Assembly (NCBI GenBank): GCA_027310505.1 | Contig: DAIDAS010000209.1 | Location: 1 to 5,348 of the forward strand | Direction of reading: 5' to 3' | Origin: a bacterium | GTDB lineage: Bacteria; Pseudomonadota; Gammaproteobacteria; Burkholderiales; Methylophilaceae | Length of the DNA: 5,348 nt | Notes under the pieces: model-generated | Database searches by the model: none | Seen by the model: the letters and a program-made list of their open reading frames with translations, nothing else | Told to the model about the DNA's origin: nothing | Made by a program: the position numbers and the translations under genes | Shown: positions 1-5,348 of the stretch, in pieces | Position numbering within the stretch: the stretch's first letter is position 1 | Layout: every line of letters starts with the position of its first letter

Positions 1-1004
1 CCGGGATACTGGCTGCGCCAGACGGGCATTTCTTCACGCAGATAGCGCTGGATTTTCTGAGCGAGTTCCTGGAAGAAGGTCGAGGTGGTGCGGCCACAGC
101 CTGGGCAGGCTGTCACCAACGGGGTAAAAGAACGTATCCCCATGGTTTGCAGGATTTCCTGCGCAACGATCACTTCCTTGGTGCGCGATTCACCCGGTTC
201 AGGGGTGAGGCTGACACGGATGGTATCGCCGATGCCTTCTTGCAGTAGCACGGCAAGTGCGGCAGTCGATGCGACGATGCCTTTGGAACCCATACCGGCC
301 TCGGTCAAACCGAGGTGCAACGGATATTCGCAGCGACGCGCCAAATCACGATAGACGGTGATGAGATCCTGTACGTCGCTGACCTTGCACGAAATAGTGA
401 TACGATCGCCCGGCAGACCAAGTGCCTCGGCCTGCGCCGCACTCTCCAACGCAGACTGGATAAGCGCTTCACGCATTAATGCTTCAGAGGACAAAGGCTC
501 GGCAAGCCGTGCATTCTCATCCATCATGCGTGCCATCTTGGCTTGATCCAGGCTGCCCCAGTTAACCCCGATGCGGACTGGTTTTCCATACTTGACGGCC
601 ATCTCGATCATGGCGGCAAATTGCTCGTCGCGCTTGGATCCCTTGCCCACGTTGCCTGGATTGATACGGTATTTGGCCAGCGCCTCGGCACAATCCGGGT
701 ACTGGGCAAGCAGTTTGTGGCCGTTAAAATGAAAGTCGCCGATGAGCGGGACATTGCAGCCCATGGCATCGAGTTTTTGTCGGATGGCGCCGACCTGAGC
801 GGCCGCCTCGGGAGAGTTCACGGTAATACGTACCATTTCGGAGCCCGCCTGCCACAGATCATAGACCTGCTGCGCGGTAGACTCTGCATCGGCGGTATCG
901 GTATTGGTCATGGATTGCACGACAACCGGGGCATCGCCACCGACCAGGACATGACCAACCATCATGCACCGGCTATTTCGGCGATGGAGGTGCGGGTAGC
1001 TCAA
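1..1004 (-). CDS. ispG: 4-hydroxy-3-methylbut-2-en-1-yl diphosphate synthase (IspG/GcpE), 3' end cut off by the window
   Basis: IspG converts 2-C-methyl-D-erythritol 2,4-cyclodiphosphate to HMBPP, the next-to-last step of the cytoplasmic MEP isoprenoid pathway, using a [4Fe-4S] cluster. The open frame gives 334 codons before the left edge. Visible family landmarks are VQSMTNTDT near residue 30, the RINPGN barrel motif, RIGVNWGSL, LHLGLTEAG, and CPGC (Cys300 and Cys303), the first two cluster ligands. The third cysteine and the catalytic Glu lie beyond position 1. Compared with E. coli IspG the CPGC motif sits about 30 residues later, and the stretch after it (FFQELAQ..YLREEMPVW) is the extended form I know from betaproteobacteria. 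I chose the TTG start at 1004: it has GGAG six bases upstream, and the residues HRRNSRCMMVGHV that follow align with RRKSTRIYVGNV of E. coli IspG. The first in-frame ATG (965) would remove them. The gene begins 3 nt after the rodZ stop and is in the same frame as rodZ. Identification is secure; only the 3' end is unseen. Confidence 0.95.
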   Translation of the reverse strand, partial: MSYPHLHRRNSRCMMVGHVLVGGDAPVVVQSMTNTDTADAESTAQQVYDLWQAGSEMVRITVNSPEAAAQVGAIRQKLDAMGCNVPLIGDFHFNGHKLLAQYPDCAEALAKYRINPGNVGKGSKRDEQFAAMIEMAVKYGKPVRIGVNWGSLDQAKMARMMDENARLAEPLSSEALMREALIQSALESAAQAEALGLPGDRITISCKVSDVQDLITVYRDLARRCEYPLHLGLTEAGMGSKGIVASTAALAVLLQEGIGDTIRVSLTPEPGESRTKEVIVAQEILQTMGIRSFTPLVTACPGCGRTTSTFFQELAQKIQRYLREEMPVWRSQYP

Positions 1005-1007
1005 GAT

Positions 1008-1925
1008 TTACTCCAGGGTGAGGCGCGCCACGTTGGACTTCGCATGTGGCGCAAGATCAACAGGCTTGTCGTTGTATGTCAGGCGCACGCCGGAGGCGTT
1101 GCCGATCACGATTTTGAATGGGGGCGAACCTTCAACCACGCCCTGGCTTCCGGCTGGCTGGGTTTTGTTGAAAATTTCCTTGCCGTCACGATCGGAAACG
1201 CTGACCCACGATTGTTCGGTAAAGGTCATGTTGAGCCTGGCAACAGCCTGAGCCGGGGCGGAAACCGGCTGAACAGGAGCGGCAACCGGCTGGGCCGGGA
1301 CGGTCGCTGGCTGAATCGAGGCAGCCACCGGCTGCATCGGAGCAGCAGTAGACTCCGCAGGATGCATATCCGGTGTAACTGGTGTGACCGATGGCTCTTG
1401 AGGCAACATTGGCGCGGCCGGTTCAAGCGCAACAGCCTCGGGAGGAGCCACGGGCTTTTCAGGCACGACGTTCTCGGTCACGGCCTTGTGGCTCTCTTCG
1501 ACGGCGTACTCCATGTAAATCATCCATCCCGCCAGCGTCAGGCCAACAAGCGCCGAGGCAAGCACGTACGGCAGCCAGGCTTTCTTGTCGCGGCTGATGA
1601 TGGGAATGTTTTCGTATTTCAGGGTGATGGCATGCGCGCCAGCGTCAGGCACAGATACGCGGTATGCCGCCAGCAACGTCTCAGCATCCAGCCCAAGCAG
1701 TTTGGCGTAATTGCGGATGAATCCGCGCACGAACGTGATCCCGGGCAATGCCTCGGTTTCATCGGCCTCCAGTGCCTGTACCTGGCGCACGCTCAGACGC
1801 AGTTGGGCAGCGACTTCTTCAATCGACAATCCAGCGCTTTCGCGCGCAGCCGCAAGCATTCTCCCCGCACTGGCTACGTCCTGCGTATCGCTCGGATGTT
1901 CCAGTTCCTGCACAGGCTCACTCAT
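1008..1925 (-). CDS. rodZ: RodZ-like cytoskeleton protein (N-terminal helix-turn-helix, one membrane span, C-terminal DUF4115-type domain)
   Basis: RodZ is a bitopic inner-membrane protein that links MreB filaments to the cell-wall elongation machinery and helps maintain rod shape. The 305-residue product shows the family layout: a Xre/HTH_25-type domain at about residues 19-88 (GRMLAAARESAGLSIEEVA, then the family-typical FVRGFIRNYAKLLGLD), a basic patch RDKK before one membrane span at about 117-139, a Pro/Ala-rich periplasmic linker at about 150-229, and a beta-rich C-terminal domain at 230-305 (SWVSVSDRDGKEIF, PPFKIVIGNASGV). The linker holds five tandem seven-residue repeats, listed separately. 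The start ATG overlaps the pilW stop by 8 nt (ATGAGTGA), with GGAG six bases upstream (1932-1935), so translation is probably coupled to pilW. The HTH domain in this family binds MreB rather than acting as a classical repressor. Length and order match betaproteobacterial RodZ; the exact role here is inferred from the family. Confidence 0.9.
   Translation of the reverse strand: MSEPVQELEHPSDTQDVASAGRMLAAARESAGLSIEEVAAQLRLSVRQVQALEADETEALPGITFVRGFIRNYAKLLGLDAETLLAAYRVSVPDAGAHAITLKYENIPIISRDKKAWLPYVLASALVGLTLAGWMIYMEYAVEESHKAVTENVVPEKPVAPPEAVALEPAAPMLPQEPSVTPVTPDMHPAESTAAPMQPVAASIQPATVPAQPVAAPVQPVSAPAQAVARLNMTFTEQSWVSVSDRDGKEIFNKTQPAGSQGVVEGSPPFKIVIGNASGVRLTYNDKPVDLAPHAKSNVARLTLE
1011..1014 (-). 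promoter_or_regulatory. Ribosome binding site that decides the TTG start of ispG
   Basis: GGAG on the minus strand lies six bases before the TTG at 1004 and overlaps the last sense codons of rodZ. No comparable Shine-Dalgarno stands at normal distance from the ATG pair at 960-965. This, with homology of the intervening residues, favours TTG as the start and suggests translation coupled to termination of rodZ. Confidence 0.7.
1239..1343 (-). repeat. Tandem 21-bp repeat (5 copies) coding for Pro/Ala/Gln heptads in the RodZ linker
   Basis: Residues 195-229 of RodZ divide exactly into five heptads: APMQPVA, ASIQPAT, VPAQPVA, APVQPVS and APAQAVA. At DNA level, on the plus strand, the core accggctg (or gctggctg) recurs at 1264, 1285, 1306 and 1327, a strict 21-bp period. 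The copies have diverged but keep register. The segment lies in the periplasmic linker between the membrane span and the C-terminal domain and probably forms an extended, flexible or polyproline-like spacer. Confidence 0.85.
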
Positions 1926-2670
1926 GCTTATCTCCAGCGAGCATAGCCCTGGTCTGCACCGAATTGGGGTATTTATTCTTCAGCAGCATGCGGTAGCTCG
2001 ATTCGGCATTGCCGCCGCCAAGCTTATGCTCGATGCGCACACCTAACCAAAGCATTTCCGGCGTGGGGTCGGTATTGAGCATGGCGTGCTGCAAAAATTC
2101 ACGCGCCTGGAAATAATCTTCCCGCTCAAAATTGAGGTTGGCGAGCTGGTAATTCGCCTGGCGCAACCCAGGCTGAAGTTGCAAGGCATTGTTCAGATAA
2201 ATCTCGGCGTTTTTGTAATCTTTTTTCTTGGCGGCACAAGTCCCGGCATTGAGATATGCGAGTTCAGGCGTTTGGTACAGTGGATTCTTGATGGCGGTCA
2301 GGAACTCTTTGACCGAATCGTCATAGCGGCCTCGTGAACACAAAAACGTACCGTAATTGTTATGCGTGTCAGAACTTTGCGGATCCAGTTGCAAAGCACG
2401 CTTGAAATTGCCTTGGGCTTCCTCGTCCTGGTTCAGCGACGCATGCACCAGCCCCAGGCCGGCATAGGGAGGTGCATAGTCAGGATCAATACGCACCGCC
2501 TCCTTGAACTCGTCCAGAGCAACAGGCAGTAGTCCCTGTGCGTAATAGCCGGATCCAAGCTCGGTATGAATCTTGGCACGATGACGAGTCTGGGACTCGG
2601 CGCCGCTTTGCTGTGAAGTCGTGGCACAAGCGGTCAACGTAAGTACCATCACCAGGAACAGCTTTCTCAT
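1918..2670 (-). CDS. pilW: Type IV pilus biogenesis/stability lipoprotein PilW (PilF-type TPR protein)
   Basis: PilW/PilF is an outer-membrane lipoprotein, the pilotin that supports assembly or stability of the PilQ secretin and hence type IV pili. The 250-residue product starts with a short lipoprotein signal: Arg-Lys, a hydrophobic stretch (residues 4-12) and lipobox LTAC with Cys15. The +2 residue is Ala, not Asp, consistent with outer-membrane sorting. From about residue 33 to the end it is tetratricopeptide-like. The clearest repeats are at about 35-65 (GYYAQGLLPVALDEFKEAVRIDP), 68-98 (GLGLVHASLNQDEEAQGNF), 102-132 and 137-168, with weaker helices to about 235; six repeats are usual for PilF. 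GGAGG (2678-2682) lies seven bases before the ATG and inside the rlmN end, and the start overlaps the rlmN stop as ATGA. A PilW next to rlmN and rodZ is the conserved arrangement, so the specific pilus assignment is better supported than a generic TPR protein. Confidence 0.9.
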   Translation of the reverse strand: MRKLFLVMVLTLTACATTSQQSGAESQTRHRAKIHTELGSGYYAQGLLPVALDEFKEAVRIDPDYAPPYAGLGLVHASLNQDEEAQGNFKRALQLDPQSSDTHNNYGTFLCSRGRYDDSVKEFLTAIKNPLYQTPELAYLNAGTCAAKKKDYKNAEIYLNNALQLQPGLRQANYQLANLNFEREDYFQAREFLQHAMLNTDPTPEMLWLGVRIEHKLGGGNAESSYRMLLKNKYPNSVQTRAMLAGDKHE

Positions 2671-3752
2671 GCAGCAGCCTCCAGAACCAGCTTGTGTGTG
2701 CGCCGCGTCTTATCCTGCACCTTGCCTGCCAGTTGGCCGCAAGCGGCATCGATATCTTCGCCACGCGTTTTTCGGGTAGTTACCACATAACCGGCCTGCA
2801 TCAGCACATCGCGGAAACGACGAATGGCCTCCGGCTTGGATGTGCTGTATCCACTATTCGGGAATGGGTTGAACGGAATCAGGTTGAACTTGCAGGGTAC
2901 GCTTTTAACCAACTGTAACAACTGCTTGGCATGTTCGACAGTATCGTTGACACCGTCCAGCATCACGTATTCGAACGTCACGAAGTCACGCGGTGCTTTT
3001 TCGAGATAGCGCTGGCAAGCCGCCATTAACTCGGCCAGCGGGTATTTTTTATTGATTGGCACGATGACATCACGTAGCGCATCGTTGGATGCGTGCAGCG
3101 ACACCGCCAATGCCACGGGGCATTCGTCGCGAAGTCGATCCATGGCCGGCACCAGACCGGATGTGGAGACCGTTACACGGCGACGGCTCAATCCATAAGC
3201 CGAGTCGTCCAGCATGATGTTGAGCGCGGTCACCACATTGTCGAAATTGGCGAGCGGTTCGCCCATGCCCATCATGACGACGTTGGAGATCACCCGTTCG
3301 CCCTTGGGGTCACGCCCAAGGGCTTTATTGGCCACCCACAACTGGCCGATGATTTCCGATACGGCCAAATTGCGGTTGAAACCTTGCCGGCCGGTGGAAC
3401 AGAAAGTGCATTCCAGTGCGCAGCCAACCTGTGACGAAACGCACAGCGTACCGCGGTCATCCTCGGGGATAAACACGGTTTCGACACCATTGCCCGCACC
3501 GACATCGATCAGCCACTTGCGTGTGCCGTCTTCGGAAATCTGCTCAACCTTGACTTCAGGCGGGCGGATTTCGGCCACTGTCGCGAGCTTCTCGCGTAGC
3601 GGCCGGGCAATGTCGGTCATCTGCCCGAAATCGTTCACGCCAAAGTGGTGCATCCAGCGCATCAATTGCTTGGCGCGGAAAGGCTTCTCGCCGAGCCCCG
3701 CAAAGAATTCGGCAAGTTTGGGCTGATCGAAATCGAGCAGATTAACGGTCAT
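2667..3752 (-). CDS. rlmN: Dual-specificity 23S rRNA (A2503-C2) / tRNA (A37-C2) methyltransferase RlmN
   Basis: RlmN is a cytoplasmic radical-SAM enzyme that methylates C2 of A2503 in 23S rRNA and of A37 in some tRNAs, affecting decoding accuracy. The 361-residue product carries the radical-SAM CxxxCxxC motif at Cys111, Cys115 and Cys118 (GCALECTFCSTG), which binds the [4Fe-4S] cluster. The two catalytic cysteines of the mechanism are also present: Cys104 (LCVSSQVGC, spaced as E. coli Cys118) and Cys338 in RGEDIDAACGQL, the methyl-carrying residue matching E. coli Cys355. The MGMGEPLANF motif at 161-170 fits SAM binding. The N-terminal accessory domain starts NLLDFDQPKLAEFF and has GEKPFRAKQ. 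It begins 14 nt after the ndk stop, and its stop overlaps the pilW start by 4 nt. The ATG at 3752 has no good Shine-Dalgarno, so it may rely on coupling with ndk; the homology supports this start. The enzyme appears complete and active. The related Cfr resistance methyltransferase is less likely given the synteny and the housekeeping-type sequence. Confidence 0.97.
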   Translation of the reverse strand: MTVNLLDFDQPKLAEFFAGLGEKPFRAKQLMRWMHHFGVNDFGQMTDIARPLREKLATVAEIRPPEVKVEQISEDGTRKWLIDVGAGNGVETVFIPEDDRGTLCVSSQVGCALECTFCSTGRQGFNRNLAVSEIIGQLWVANKALGRDPKGERVISNVVMMGMGEPLANFDNVVTALNIMLDDSAYGLSRRRVTVSTSGLVPAMDRLRDECPVALAVSLHASNDALRDVIVPINKKYPLAELMAACQRYLEKAPRDFVTFEYVMLDGVNDTVEHAKQLLQLVKSVPCKFNLIPFNPFPNSGYSTSKPEAIRRFRDVLMQAGYVVTTRKTRGEDIDAACGQLAGKVQDKTRRTHKLVLEAAA

Positions 3753-3766
3753 GGGTGATGTTTGAC

Positions 3767-4192
3767 TCAGCGGCTGTATACGTTCAGGCTGGGGAAGAAG
3801 TAAGCGATTTCGATCGCTGCGTTTTCCAGCGAATCGGAACCGTGCACGGCGTTGGCATCAATGCTTTCAGCGAAGTCGGCGCGGATAGTACCGGCATCAG
3901 CCTTCTTCGGGTCGGTTGCACCCATCAGTTCGCGGTTCTTCAGGACGGCGTTCTCGCCTTCCAGCACTTGCACCATTACCGGACCGGAAATCATGAACTT
4001 CACCAGATCGGCAAAGAACGGACGCTCGCGGTGAACAGCGTAGAAACCTTCGGCTTCGGCTTGGGACAGATGCACCATTTTTGCGGCGGCAATCTTGAGG
4101 CCGTTGCTTTCGAAACGGGAATAGATCTTACCGATGACGTTCTTGGCAACTGCGTCGGGTTTGATGATGGAAAGGGTGCGTTCGACAGCCAT
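3767..4192 (-). CDS. ndk: Nucleoside diphosphate kinase
   Basis: Ndk transfers the gamma phosphate of ATP to nucleoside diphosphates through a phospho-histidine intermediate and balances (d)NTP pools in the cytoplasm. The 141-residue product is the usual length and begins MAVERTLSIIKPDAVAKN, with the conserved Lys11. The active-site His is His117 in NAVHGSDS, the same number as in E. coli Ndk. Other family marks are RERPFFADLVKFMISGP, LEGENAV and MGATDP(K)KADAGTIRADF. I chose the ATG at 4192 because GGAG (4198-4201) lies five bases upstream and the family begins here; an in-frame ATG at 4237 would add 15 residues foreign to the family and lacks support. It is the first gene of the five-gene minus-strand run, with rlmN starting 14 nt after its stop. 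All key residues are present. Confidence 0.98.
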   Translation of the reverse strand: MAVERTLSIIKPDAVAKNVIGKIYSRFESNGLKIAAAKMVHLSQAEAEGFYAVHRERPFFADLVKFMISGPVMVQVLEGENAVLKNRELMGATDPKKADAGTIRADFAESIDANAVHGSDSLENAAIEIAYFFPSLNVYSR

Positions 4193-4197
4193 GTTTA

Positions 4198-4201
4198 CTC
4201 C
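4198..4201 (-). promoter_or_regulatory. Ribosome binding site that decides the ndk start
   Basis: GGAG on the minus strand, five bases before the ATG at 4192. It selects the short, family-length Ndk over the in-frame upstream ATG at 4237. Confidence 0.75.
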
Positions 4202-4227
4202 AAAAGTTAAGTTTATGAAAACGTGAA

Positions 4228-4256
4228 AGAATACCATTTTGACGGCTTGAAATAAA
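4228..4256 (-). promoter_or_regulatory. Candidate promoter of the ndk-rlmN-pilW-rodZ-ispG operon
   Basis: On the minus strand an extended -10 element, TGG followed by TATTCT (4228-4233), stands about 35 bases before the ndk start codon. A T-rich hexamer TTTATT lies 17 bases further upstream but is a poor -35 match. The position between the upstream terminator-like hairpin and ndk is right for the operon promoter. The support is consensus resemblance only, and the element is weak. Confidence 0.35.
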
Positions 4257-4303
4257 CCTTCTCAGGATTTTCACACCCCGCAACCGACGGAGTTCCAAGA
4301 GAT

Positions 4304-4337
4304 AAGGCCCCTGGGTGATGCAACCCAGAGGCCCCGT
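4304..4337 (-). terminator. Intrinsic terminator-like hairpin downstream of the small exported-protein gene
   Basis: The arms at 4306-4316 and 4323-4333 are complementary around a 6-nt loop. In the minus-strand transcript the stem GGCCUCUGGGU / ACCCAGGGGCC is continuous with one G-U pair, and two further G-U pairs can extend it. It is followed by a modestly U-rich tail (UUAUCUCUU). On the plus strand the same stem has one C-A mismatch but a better T tract (TTTTATTT, 4337-4344), so it may work both ways. It begins about 20 nt after the stop of the gene at 4358-4744 and separates that gene from the ndk operon. Confidence 0.75.
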
Positions 4338-4357
4338 TTTATTTCAGCATGGCCGAC

Positions 4358-4744
4358 TTATTTGGTGTTGAAAAAGGCAATATTCTGGCAACGATCGTTG
4401 ACGAAGGTCAGTTCGGTGCTTTTGTAGGTGTTTTTGGCATCGTATTTCACGAGATTGGCGTAGTACCACATTTCCACATTCACGGACTTGGACTTATCCA
4501 TCTGCCCTGCCTGCGCAATAAATGAGTCAGCATTGCTGGGCTTGACCGATTGCTCTTTCTTGAGCGGCTGCCCCAAGGCTTCAGACACCTGCTTGCGGGA
4601 TTTGCCACTGAATGCCTTCAGGAAGGCGACTTCATCATAGGTGGTGGGTTTGCTTTTTGGAGCAGCTTCTACCGAAGCGTTAAACATCAAGCCTGCCAGC
4701 ATTGTGGCCGCCATGAAACCCGTGATTACCTGTTTGAACTGCAT
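4358..4744 (-). CDS. Small exported protein of unknown function, weakly BamE/SmpA-OmlA-like
   Basis: I do not recognise a named gene. The 128-residue product has a Sec signal peptide: Lys4, a hydrophobic stretch at about 6-21, and a probable signal peptidase I site after Ala27 (VEA|AP). There is no lipobox, so it should be a soluble periplasmic protein. The mature part has a pattern reminiscent of the BamE/SmpA/OmlA fold: GKSRKQVSEALGQP (47-60), then an aromatic strand EMWYYANLV (91-99), and a last strand ELTFVNDRCQNIAFF (111-125). Between these, at about 61-90, is a polar, Lys/Ser-rich segment. It has one cysteine (Cys119), so no internal disulfide. The ATG has AGGA (4752-4755) seven bases upstream. 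The gene stands alone between a candidate promoter and a terminator-like hairpin. The BamE-like fold is an inference from motif shape; the actual partner or role cannot be told. Confidence 0.85.
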   Translation of the reverse strand: MQFKQVITGFMAATMLAGLMFNASVEAAPKSKPTTYDEVAFLKAFSGKSRKQVSEALGQPLKKEQSVKPSNADSFIAQAGQMDKSKSVNVEMWYYANLVKYDAKNTYKSTELTFVNDRCQNIAFFNTK

Positions 4745-4774
4745 TCTGAATTCCTTTGTAAATTTAACTGGCCA

Positions 4775-4804
4775 ATTATCGCACTATTCGGATCACTATG
4801 AGAA
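4775..4804 (-). promoter_or_regulatory. Candidate promoter of the small exported-protein gene
   Basis: On the minus strand there is an extended -10, TGC followed by GATAAT (4775-4780; five of six matches to TATAAT), and a TTCTCA hexamer (4799-4804; four of six matches to TTGACA) with an 18-bp spacer. The -35 would overlap the last codons of the upstream hydrolase gene. The -10 ends about 30 bases before the start codon at 4744. No terminator is visible in the 51-bp gap, so read-through from upstream is also possible. Confidence 0.45.
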
Positions 4805-5348
4805 ATCCAGCCGCAATCCGTCATAACCCACCCGTACCCCTTCTGGCAACTGTGCGGAAAGTGCCGTGTACTCCAACTCGTGCGTCATGTGGATGAGGTA
4901 CGTATTCTTCGCCCCAATCTGACCGGCGTAAGCCCGACTTTGTTCCAGATTAATGTGCGTATGGTGCGGCTGGCGTCGCAGGCAATCGAGCAACAACACT
5001 TCCAGCCCGCCCAGTAGTGCCATCGACGATTGCGGGATTTCTGAAACATCCGTCAGCCAGGCCATGTTGCCGATACGATACCCATTCACACCTGAACGAC
5101 CGTGCCACGCCGGAACAGGCGTCACGGTGACACCGAACAACTCGAACGGTTCCGTCACCGCATGCACGCGCAGCACCGGCATGTCCCAATGATGCCCAGG
5201 CTCACGCAAGGCATAACCGAACCGGTCCATGATGGTTGCGACGTGTTCAGGGCTGCCGTAGAGCGGTATCTGCCGGTGATGCAGCTGGCAAAAACTGCGT
5301 AAATCATCGATGCCGTGCAAATGGTCGGCGTGGGTATGGGTATAGAGC
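4796..5348 (-). CDS. Metallo-beta-lactamase-fold hydrolase, PhnP/YycJ-like; 5' end cut off by the window
   Basis: The C-terminal 183 residues of an MBL-fold metallo-hydrolase are visible; the start lies beyond the right edge. The frame is open from the edge and begins LYTHTHADHLHGIDD, which contains the HxHxDH metal-binding motif (His4, His6, Asp8, His9 of the visible part). Further probable ligands follow in family order: His82 in PAWHG, Asp100 in LTDVSEIP, and His153 or His156 in LIHMTHE. The stretch LLLDCLRRQPHHTHINLEQS is typical of the PhnP-like branch, which includes phosphodiesterases acting on cyclic phosphates. The substrate here is unknown: no phosphonate genes are in view, so I give no gene symbol. 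A TTG codon at 5320 is inside the HADHLHG motif and is not the start. The stop (TAG) is 51 bp before the next gene, with no terminator between them. Confidence 0.92.
   Translation of the reverse strand, partial: LYTHTHADHLHGIDDLRSFCQLHHRQIPLYGSPEHVATIMDRFGYALREPGHHWDMPVLRVHAVTEPFELFGVTVTPVPAWHGRSGVNGYRIGNMAWLTDVSEIPQSSMALLGGLEVLLLDCLRRQPHHTHINLEQSRAYAGQIGAKNTYLIHMTHELEYTALSAQLPEGVRVGYDGLRLDFS

Noticed and set aside
543..1946. A 467-codon open frame on the plus strand opposite ispG and rodZ
   Set aside because: It is in exact codon register with ispG and rodZ, which share a frame, so a stop could arise only opposite Leu TTA/CTA or Ser TCA codons, which are rarely used here. Its Arg/Asn/Gly-rich middle is the antisense of the RodZ Pro/Ala repeats. 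The minus-strand genes are clear homologues.
3214..3726. A 170-codon open frame on the plus strand opposite rlmN
   Set aside because: It is antisense to the conserved radical-SAM region of RlmN, Ser/Pro-rich by base composition, with no recognisable motif.
3755..4210. A 151-codon open frame on the plus strand opposite ndk
   Set aside because: Ndk on the other strand is complete with all active-site residues. The plus-strand product shows no family features and is an antisense shadow.
4193..4237. A longer Ndk starting at the ATG at 4237
   Set aside because: The extra 15 residues are not part of the Ndk family, the ATG at 4192 has a GGAG at correct spacing, and the upstream ATG would overlap the candidate -10 element.
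4796..5320. The hydrolase starting at TTG 5320
   Set aside because: The frame stays open to the window edge, and the metal-binding HxHxDH motif lies upstream of and next to this TTG. The true start must be beyond 5348.
1..5348. A novel defence, mobile or CRISPR-type system
   Set aside because: All the coding space is taken by conserved housekeeping genes plus one small exported protein. I found no direct-repeat array, integrase, transposase, terminal inverted repeats or abrupt change in composition.

Overview
The window looks like an ordinary, conserved chromosomal segment of a Gram-negative proteobacterium, most likely a betaproteobacterium. The reasons are the gene order ndk-rlmN-pilW-rodZ-ispG, the long form of IspG with extra residues around its iron-sulfur motif, an outer-membrane PilW/PilF-type lipoprotein, and the style of the proteins. 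Genus cannot be fixed from this sequence alone. All seven genes that I can support lie on the minus strand, so transcription runs from high to low coordinates. I see no mobile element, CRISPR array, tRNA, rRNA or attachment site.

Right part (4775-5348): the 3' portion of a metallo-beta-lactamase-fold hydrolase gene (PhnP/YycJ-like) enters from the right edge with its HxHxDH motif just inside the window. After a 51-bp gap comes a single small gene (4358-4744) for an exported protein of 128 residues with a weak BamE/SmpA-like pattern. It has its own candidate promoter and is followed by a GC-rich hairpin (about 4304-4336) that looks like an intrinsic terminator.

Left and central part (1-4237): a candidate promoter precedes ndk (nucleoside diphosphate kinase). 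ndk is followed with very short gaps or overlaps by rlmN (23S rRNA/tRNA adenine C2 methyltransferase), pilW (type IV pilus biogenesis lipoprotein), rodZ (cytoskeletal cell-shape protein) and ispG (isoprenoid precursor synthesis), which runs off the left edge. The junctions are a 14-nt gap, a 4-nt ATGA overlap, an 8-nt overlap and a 3-nt gap, so the five genes are very probably one translationally coupled operon. Their products serve nucleotide balance, ribosome modification, pilus assembly, cell shape and isoprenoid synthesis. The link is conserved synteny rather than one pathway.

No undescribed system is evident. The points most worth a second look are the TTG start of ispG (the first ATG would cut off conserved residues), a 5 x 21-bp tandem heptad repeat in the periplasmic linker of RodZ, and the uncharacterised small exported protein.
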